The notes below the pieces were generated by a model. The model saw only the letters and a program-made list of their open reading frames with translations. It had not been told where the DNA came from and searched no databases. Shown piece by piece: positions 7,441-11,920 of a DNA stretch of 11,920 bases. The stretch spans positions 1 to 11,920 of the forward strand of contig JAUVIY010000050.1 in the NCBI GenBank assembly GCA_030592625.1, in the 5' to 3' direction. Position numbers and translations under genes: made by a program. Numbering within the stretch: position 1 is the stretch's first letter; every line of letters begins with the position of its first letter. The DNA comes from Spirochaeta sp. (GTDB lineage Bacteria; Spirochaetota; Spirochaetia; DSM-2461).

Positions 7441-7887
7441 ATGGCCGAAAGACCGGTTCCATCATGGTGGGAGGATATCGAAAGATCCGGAAACGCCGCT
7501 ATTGCTGATTTTGAATCAGTTCTGAAAACCATCGAAATGGTTCTGTCGGAATTCGATGATAAATCCCCCGGTACCGTTCGAAATAATTCAGTACGATGGG
7601 CTGTCCTGCTGAATGCTGCCGTATCAATGTCAGATAGAATGACCTCTGGCGCTCGTCTGGCCGAATCACGGCGCAAAGATGCGATGGCCGTTGGATTCAG
7701 CCCCCCTGAAAATCCCGATCTGACGCGCCGGGCGGCGGAAGCCTCCGGAAGAGCGCTCTCACTCAGTTCCGAAATACGCCGGCACATGTCTCGTATCGGC
7801 GATGAACTCTCCAGCCGCCGTCCTCGTCGGCCTCTGATGAAGCTCTATCGGGACAACTCTCCCTCTCATTTCGATGTCCATGTATAA
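7441..7887 (+). CDS. Protein of unknown function directly behind fliS
   Basis: I do not recognise a family in this 148-residue protein. It appears largely helical: PSWWEDIERSGNAAIADFES, VRWAVLLNAAVSMSDRM, then RRAAEASGRALSLSSEI. The C-terminal third is rich in arginine and serine and ends with a proline-containing tail. No signal peptide, membrane segment or cysteine is visible. I place the start at ATG 7441, 3 bases after the fliS stop with AGG 7 bases before it; a TTG at 7438 is possible and would add one residue. In many bacteria a second small chaperone such as FliT or FlgN lies near fliS, and the helical character would allow that role, but no diagnostic residues are seen, so the flagellar link is positional only. 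Confidence 0.8.
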   Translation: MAERPVPSWWEDIERSGNAAIADFESVLKTIEMVLSEFDDKSPGTVRNNSVRWAVLLNAAVSMSDRMTSGARLAESRRKDAMAVGFSPPENPDLTRRAAEASGRALSLSSEIRRHMSRIGDELSSRRPRRPLMKLYRDNSPSHFDVHV

Positions 7888-7900
7888 TTAACTTAAGAAC

Positions 7901-10612
7901 ATGAACAACACCCTATACATACTCGATGGTTACGGACTGATTTACCGGGCGTATTTTGCTTTTATTCATCGGCCCCTTACGGACAGAGACGGCAATAACG
8001 TTTCGGCTGTCTACGGCTTCTTCAGAGCCATATTTGCCCTGCGTCGTTCTTACAAGGCGGAGGAAATCGCCGTGGCCCTGGATCCCGCCGGGCCTACATT
8101 CCGTCATGAACAATATCCTGAGTACAAGGCCAACCGGGATCCGGCCCCTGAAGAGCTTCACGCCCAGGTTCCGATTATCAGGGAAATTCTGGAACTCATG
8201 GGTATTCCCGTTTTCCTGATCGACCGATATGAAGCCGACGATGTCATGGGTACTGTGGCCGAAATCTGCCGGAAGCAGCGGCGAAGCTGCCGCCTGGTAA
8301 GCGCCGATAAAGATCTGATGCAGTTGATTGACGACGATGTCCGACTGCTCAGACCGGAGAAGGGCGGGGGGTTCCGGGAAATGGGTCCCGCTGAAGTTCT
8401 GGAAGAGAAGGGCGTCCGCCCGGATCAGATTATCGATTACCTGGCCTTGATTGGCGATGCATCGGACAACATCCCGGGTGTTGCCGGCATCGGACCGAAA
8501 ACCGCATCAGCCTTGCTGGCCGAATGGGACAACCTGGATTCTCTTTATGAAAATATTGATCGGGCCGCCAAAGGTGCCCGACTGGCTAAGCTTAAAGAGG
8601 GTAAAGATAAAGCCTATTTCAGTCAGGATCTGGTTACGATTAAAATTGATCTGCCCCTGGCTGAGGAACTCGAGGCGATGGAAGGAATGACTGCTGATCC
8701 TCTCGCTGCTGCACAGATGTTCCGGGAACGGGATTTGAAGACCCTGGCAGCTGAGGTCGAAGCACTGGCCGACAGCCTGAAATCCGTTCTGAAAAAAGAG
8801 GAGACACAAACTTCGCCAGAGGTCAGCAAAATTTCTTACACATCCATCCTCAGTGAAGTTGAAATGACCGAATGGGGCGGCCGGATTCGAAAAGCCTGCA
8901 TAGTTGCACTGGACACGGAAACCGACAGCCTCGATCCCATGCGGGCGGAACTGGTGGGGCTTTCGGTGTCGGTGAAGGCCGGAGAAGCGGCCTACTTGCC
9001 GGTGAAGCGTCCGGAAGGACCCTGTATTCCATTGATGAAGGTTGTCGAATGGCTGAACCATTTACTGGCCGACGGGAACATTCGCATCATCGGGCAGAAC
9101 TTCAAATACGACATGAAGGTGCTGCGCCGTGCGGGAGTCGATATCGGCGGTTCCTGGTTCGATACCATGATTGCCGCATGGGTACTTGATGCCTCGTCTC
9201 CGGTGGGTATGGATGCCCTGGCCGATCGCTATCTCGGGCTAACCACGGTGAAGTTCAAGGACGTCGTGCCCAAGGGGGAAACATTCGATGTCGTACCCTT
9301 GGATGAAGCGGTTCGCTACGCCGCCGAAGATGCTGATATTACTATGCGTCTTTATGAAATTCTGGCACCGAAACTTGAATCAGATCCTAAACGGCTGTCC
9401 ATATTCAGGGATATGGAGATGCCGCTGCAGCCCATTCTGGCCGGGATGGAAGCCGAAGGTATTGGTCTGGATATTTTCGAACTCGAAGCCTATGGAGAAG
9501 AACTCAAGCAGGCCATCGACGGCCTGGTGAAAGAGATTCAGGGGCTTTGCGGCCGGGAATTCAATATTGCCTCACCGAAACAGCTGCAGAAAGTGCTTTT
9601 TGAAGAGAGGGGACTCACCCCCGGCAAGAAAACCAAGACCGGATTCTCCACCGATAATACGGTACTCAGTGAGCTGTCAAAGGAAGATCCTGTTCCTGAA
9701 AAAATCTTGCTCTACCGGTCCCTTACAAAGTTGAAATCAACTTATGTCGACGTACTCCCGCAGCTGATTCACCCGAAAGACGGTCGTATTCATACCAGTT
9801 ACTCCCAGACCGGAGCCGCCACCGGAAGATTATCCAGCAACAAACCCAATCTGCAGAATATCCCCGTCCGTGATGAGAATGGCAGGCGGATCAGGACGGC
9901 CTTCAAGTGTCGACCCGGATATGTATTTGTATCCGCCGATTACTCCCAGATTGAGTTGGTGGTGCTGGCCCATATGTCCGGGGACGAGGCTCTTTCCAAC
10001 GCATTCCGCGAAGGTGTTGATGTTCATTCCCGGACTGCCGCGCTGCTTCTTGGTGTCGATGTCGGTGATATCACCCCGGAACAGCGCCGTATAGCCAAGA
10101 CCGTCAACTTCGGGGTGATGTACGGCATGAGTGCCTTCCGGCTGTCCAACGAACTGGGAATCGGCCGCAAGGAAGCCAAACACTTCATTGAGGCTTATTT
10201 CACTACCTATCGGGGAATCAAGATATTCGTCGAAGAAGCGGTGGCACAGGCTGAAAATGACGGTGGTGTCCGTACCCTCTACGGCCGCTTCAGGCCTCTG
10301 CCGGGAATCAACAGCCGGAACCGTGTAGAAAAAGCGGCCGCTGAACGGGCTGCGGTGAACTCACGGATTCAAGGGACTGCCGCTGATATCATGAAAATGG
10401 CCATGATCGACGTGGATGGTGCTCTGGCCGGCCGCTTTCCGAAGGCCCGGATGCTGCTGCAGGTTCACGATGAGCTGCTCATCGAGGCTCCTGAGTCCGA
10501 TGCGGCGGCCTCGGCGGACTTCCTGAAGGAAACCATGGAGGCGGCGGTGGATTTATCCGTTCCTCTGTGTGTGAGTGTTGAGACCGGCAGATCCTGGGGT
10601 GATATCCATTAG
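7901..10612 (+). CDS. polA: DNA polymerase I with 5' nuclease and active-looking proofreading domain
   Basis: DNA polymerase I removes RNA primers and fills gaps in replication and excision repair. All three domains are present in 903 residues. The 5' nuclease (1-about 290) has D9, FRHEQYPEYKANR, EADDV, SADKDLMQL and GDASDNIPGVAGIGPKTA. The 3'-5' exonuclease (about 315-490) keeps DTE (D338, E340), NFKYD (N400, D404) and YAAED (Y473, D477), so proofreading should work. The polymerase (about 500-903) has TGRLSS, motif A DYSQIEL from D680, motif B with R729, K733, F737 and Y741, and motif C VHDE (D857, E858). Val687 replaces the Arg that usually follows motif A IEL. F737 predicts discrimination against dideoxynucleotides. 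The ribosome site is weak (AAGAA close to ATG). coaE begins 8 bases downstream. Confidence 0.98.
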   Translation: MNNTLYILDGYGLIYRAYFAFIHRPLTDRDGNNVSAVYGFFRAIFALRRSYKAEEIAVALDPAGPTFRHEQYPEYKANRDPAPEELHAQVPIIREILELMGIPVFLIDRYEADDVMGTVAEICRKQRRSCRLVSADKDLMQLIDDDVRLLRPEKGGGFREMGPAEVLEEKGVRPDQIIDYLALIGDASDNIPGVAGIGPKTASALLAEWDNLDSLYENIDRAAKGARLAKLKEGKDKAYFSQDLVTIKIDLPLAEELEAMEGMTADPLAAAQMFRERDLKTLAAEVEALADSLKSVLKKEETQTSPEVSKISYTSILSEVEMTEWGGRIRKACIVALDTETDSLDPMRAELVGLSVSVKAGEAAYLPVKRPEGPCIPLMKVVEWLNHLLADGNIRIIGQNFKYDMKVLRRAGVDIGGSWFDTMIAAWVLDASSPVGMDALADRYLGLTTVKFKDVVPKGETFDVVPLDEAVRYAAEDADITMRLYEILAPKLESDPKRLSIFRDMEMPLQPILAGMEAEGIGLDIFELEAYGEELKQAIDGLVKEIQGLCGREFNIASPKQLQKVLFEERGLTPGKKTKTGFSTDNTVLSELSKEDPVPEKILLYRSLTKLKSTYVDVLPQLIHPKDGRIHTSYSQTGAATGRLSSNKPNLQNIPVRDENGRRIRTAFKCRPGYVFVSADYSQIELVVLAHMSGDEALSNAFREGVDVHSRTAALLLGVDVGDITPEQRRIAKTVNFGVMYGMSAFRLSNELGIGRKEAKHFIEAYFTTYRGIKIFVEEAVAQAENDGGVRTLYGRFRPLPGINSRNRVEKAAAERAAVNSRIQGTAADIMKMAMIDVDGALAGRFPKARMLLQVHDELLIEAPESDAAASADFLKETMEAAVDLSVPLCVSVETGRSWGDIH

Positions 10613-10620
10613 GTTGAATT

Positions 10621-11196
10621 GTGAAATTGATTGGAATTACCGGAAAAACCGGATCGGGTAAGAATCATATCGCCGAACTTCTGGAAAAACGGGGTTGGCG
10701 GACCCTGGATCTGGATCTGGTGGCCCATCAGTCGCTGGAAATCCTGGCCGAACGTATTGAAGAGAGCCTCGGACCGGGACTCCTCAGTGATGGAAAAATT
10801 GACCGCAGGGAACTCGGCCGCCGGGTCTTTTCCAATCCTGCCTTGCTTGAATTACTGGAAAAAATTACCTATCCCTGGATCGAGAAAGAGACTCGCCGCT
10901 GGATCGCTGAAAAACCGGATATACCGGCGGCGATCCATGCGATCAATCTGCATAAAACTTCCCTTCCTGAAGACTGTGATGCCGTCATCTGGGTGAATGC
11001 ACCGGCGGGAAAACGCAGAAAACGGGTGATGAAGAGGGATAATCGGCCCTGGAAAGAACTCAAAGGCAGATTCCGCAGTCAGAATGGACTCAATCCTAAA
11101 CTTTTCTCCTCACGCGCCGAAATCTATAGGGTGAGGAACTCGGGAAACGATGCGTCTCTTAACGCCTCTCTGGACCGGATCCTCAGCCGTCTCTAA
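10621..11196 (+). CDS. coaE: Dephospho-CoA kinase, divergent
   Basis: CoaE phosphorylates dephospho-CoA with ATP in the last step of coenzyme A synthesis, in the cytosol. The 191-residue size fits. Support comes from the N-terminal P-loop GITGKTGSGKN, DLDLVAH (D30, D32, the DxD segment of the CoA-binding domain), DGKIDRRELGRRVFSNP (57-73), a Y84-P replacing the usual HP, and RRKRVMKRDN as the lid-like region. Three departures are notable: Asn15 where the P-loop normally ends in Ser/Thr, no clear LLFE-type segment (INLHKTSL instead), and a weakened C-terminal AD-x-VI-x-N motif. The start is GTG at 10621, with AGGTTGA 4-10 bases upstream. It lies 8 bases after polA, probably in one operon. A related P-loop kinase cannot be fully excluded. 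Confidence 0.87.
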   Translation: MKLIGITGKTGSGKNHIAELLEKRGWRTLDLDLVAHQSLEILAERIEESLGPGLLSDGKIDRRELGRRVFSNPALLELLEKITYPWIEKETRRWIAEKPDIPAAIHAINLHKTSLPEDCDAVIWVNAPAGKRRKRVMKRDNRPWKELKGRFRSQNGLNPKLFSSRAEIYRVRNSGNDASLNASLDRILSRL

Positions 11197-11200
11197 GACT

Positions 11201-11206
11201 GGGAGG
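11201..11206 (+). promoter_or_regulatory. Ribosome binding site of the SPOR-domain gene
   Basis: GGGAGG lies 6 bases before ATG 11213, just after the coaE stop. It is a near-ideal Shine-Dalgarno and fixes this start. Confidence 0.75.
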
Positions 11207-11212
11207 GATTAG

Positions 11213-11863
11213 ATGAGCGCTGAAAGTACCCGGAACCCCGCATTAGTGGCTGTTCTCAGCATACTTGGAATACTTTCGATTACTCTGTTGGCCGGATTAC
11301 TGCTCATGCAGAAGAAGGAGAATCCGGGCATGCCTCTGGGCACCGCTTTGTCGGTCAGGCAGGAAACTGTTGCTGCCGATGATTTTGATCCTATCAGCTG
11401 GGCCAGGGATGGTGCCGAATATCCGCCTCTTCAAGTAGCCGAGGATACTCAAGGCGACTTTGTGGCCGATTACACCGGAAACGGTGTCATTCCCGATGAT
11501 GAACCGACAGAGCCTGTCGTAACGAAGCAGCCTGCGGCCATCAGTCCGCCGTCACAGCCCATTGCCGAACCCGCACCCACCTTCAGGGAAGTCCGGGAAA
11601 ACGCCTACTGGGTTCAGGTGATTGCGTCCAGGAATGTCTCCACCGCCGAAAATATCCGTGACAATCTGGCCAAAAGAGGACTTCCCGCACATCTCATGAC
11701 CCAGGAGACCGGAGCTGAAATCGTCTACAGGGTTCGCCTGGGAGCATTTGATACTAAGGATGAAGCCGAGAATTACGCCGGTACCATGCAGAAAATTAAC
11801 GGTTTCGCCGACAGTTATGTCACAATCGCACCGGTGACACGACGGATTCCCGTCAGCAACTGA
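11213..11863 (+). CDS. Membrane-anchored SPOR-domain protein
   Basis: SPOR domains bind peptidoglycan stripped of stem peptides and bring proteins to division septa or sites of wall remodelling. The 216-residue protein has a short cytosolic N-terminus, one transmembrane segment (about residues 10-32, ALVAVLSILGILSITLLAGL), a long acidic and proline-rich linker (about 35-130) and a C-terminal SPOR domain (about 132-210). The domain starts YWVQVIASRNVSTAENIRDN and contains VYRVRLGAFDTKDEAENYA, the characteristic pair of beta-alpha-beta repeats. The topology is like that of FtsN and DedD, but there is no evidence that it is an FtsN orthologue. It sits 16 bases after coaE with a strong GGGAGG site, so it probably shares the polA-coaE transcript while being well translated in its own right. 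Confidence 0.92.
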   Translation: MSAESTRNPALVAVLSILGILSITLLAGLLLMQKKENPGMPLGTALSVRQETVAADDFDPISWARDGAEYPPLQVAEDTQGDFVADYTGNGVIPDDEPTEPVVTKQPAAISPPSQPIAEPAPTFREVRENAYWVQVIASRNVSTAENIRDNLAKRGLPAHLMTQETGAEIVYRVRLGAFDTKDEAENYAGTMQKINGFADSYVTIAPVTRRIPVSN

Positions 11864-11920
11864 AATTACGCACGTTCATGGCGGCCAGGATACGGATTGT
11901 CGTCCTCCATGGAATTGGAC
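11864..11920. other. Unassigned 57-base right edge
   Basis: Three frames remain open to the edge. On the + strand, ATG 11878 would start MAARIRIVVLHGIG, but no ribosome site precedes it. On the - strand, one frame ends at a TAA (11866-11868) with EDDNPYPGRHERA, and another ends at a TGA (11853-11855) with RILAAMNVRNFSC, overlapping the SPOR gene by 11 bases. Any could be a real gene edge; the sequence does not decide. No terminator hairpin is seen after the SPOR stop. Confidence 0.3.

Noticed and set aside
7883..7888. Perfect TATAAT just before polA.
   Set aside because: No acceptable -35 box at 16-18 bases and the hexamer overlaps the coding end of the previous gene; I mention it only as part of a weak pattern.
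11878..11920. Start of a next gene with MAARIRIVVLHGIG.
   Set aside because: Only 14 codons are visible, no ribosome site is present, and two - strand frames look equally plausible as gene ends.

Overview
The window is an ordinary, densely packed chromosomal stretch of a motile, diderm-type bacterium. It encodes a chemoreceptor, the flagellin chaperone FliS and a SPOR-domain envelope protein. Base composition looks balanced (about half G+C, by eye) and no gene stands out in codon use. The receptor, the PIN-PhoH protein, the divergent dephospho-CoA kinase and the polA-coaE-SPOR order together suggest a free-living spirochaete. That assignment is an inference from gene content and protein style; no rRNA or marker settles it. 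All eleven genes lie on the + strand and gaps are at most 83 bases. I see no mobile element, CRISPR array, tRNA or rRNA.

Left block (1-4296): a chemoreceptor whose start lies outside the window, a glycerophosphodiester phosphodiesterase overlapping it by 4 bases, a PIN-PhoH (PhoH2-type) RNA-processing ATPase starting at TTG, and a small unknown protein overlapping that by 4 bases. The tight junctions suggest one co-translated operon.

Middle (4297-6931): a 61-base gap holds a near-consensus housekeeping promoter whose expected transcription start falls on the ATG of a small zinc-ribbon protein, a candidate leaderless gene. Next comes a 759-residue exported protein with a beta-propeller-like region and a C-terminal NodB-type domain that has lost most catalytic and metal-binding residues.

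Right block (6932-11920): a gap with a strong candidate sigma-28 (FliA-type) flagellar promoter precedes fliS and a small unknown gene. Then come polA (with a proofreading domain that looks intact), a divergent coaE and a membrane-anchored SPOR protein, closely spaced and probably co-transcribed. The final 57 bases cannot be assigned.

No wholly new multi-gene system is evident. The points most worth checking are the leaderless zinc-ribbon gene, the flagellar promoter, the degenerate deacetylase fused to a propeller, the unknown partner of the PhoH protein and the unknown gene behind fliS.
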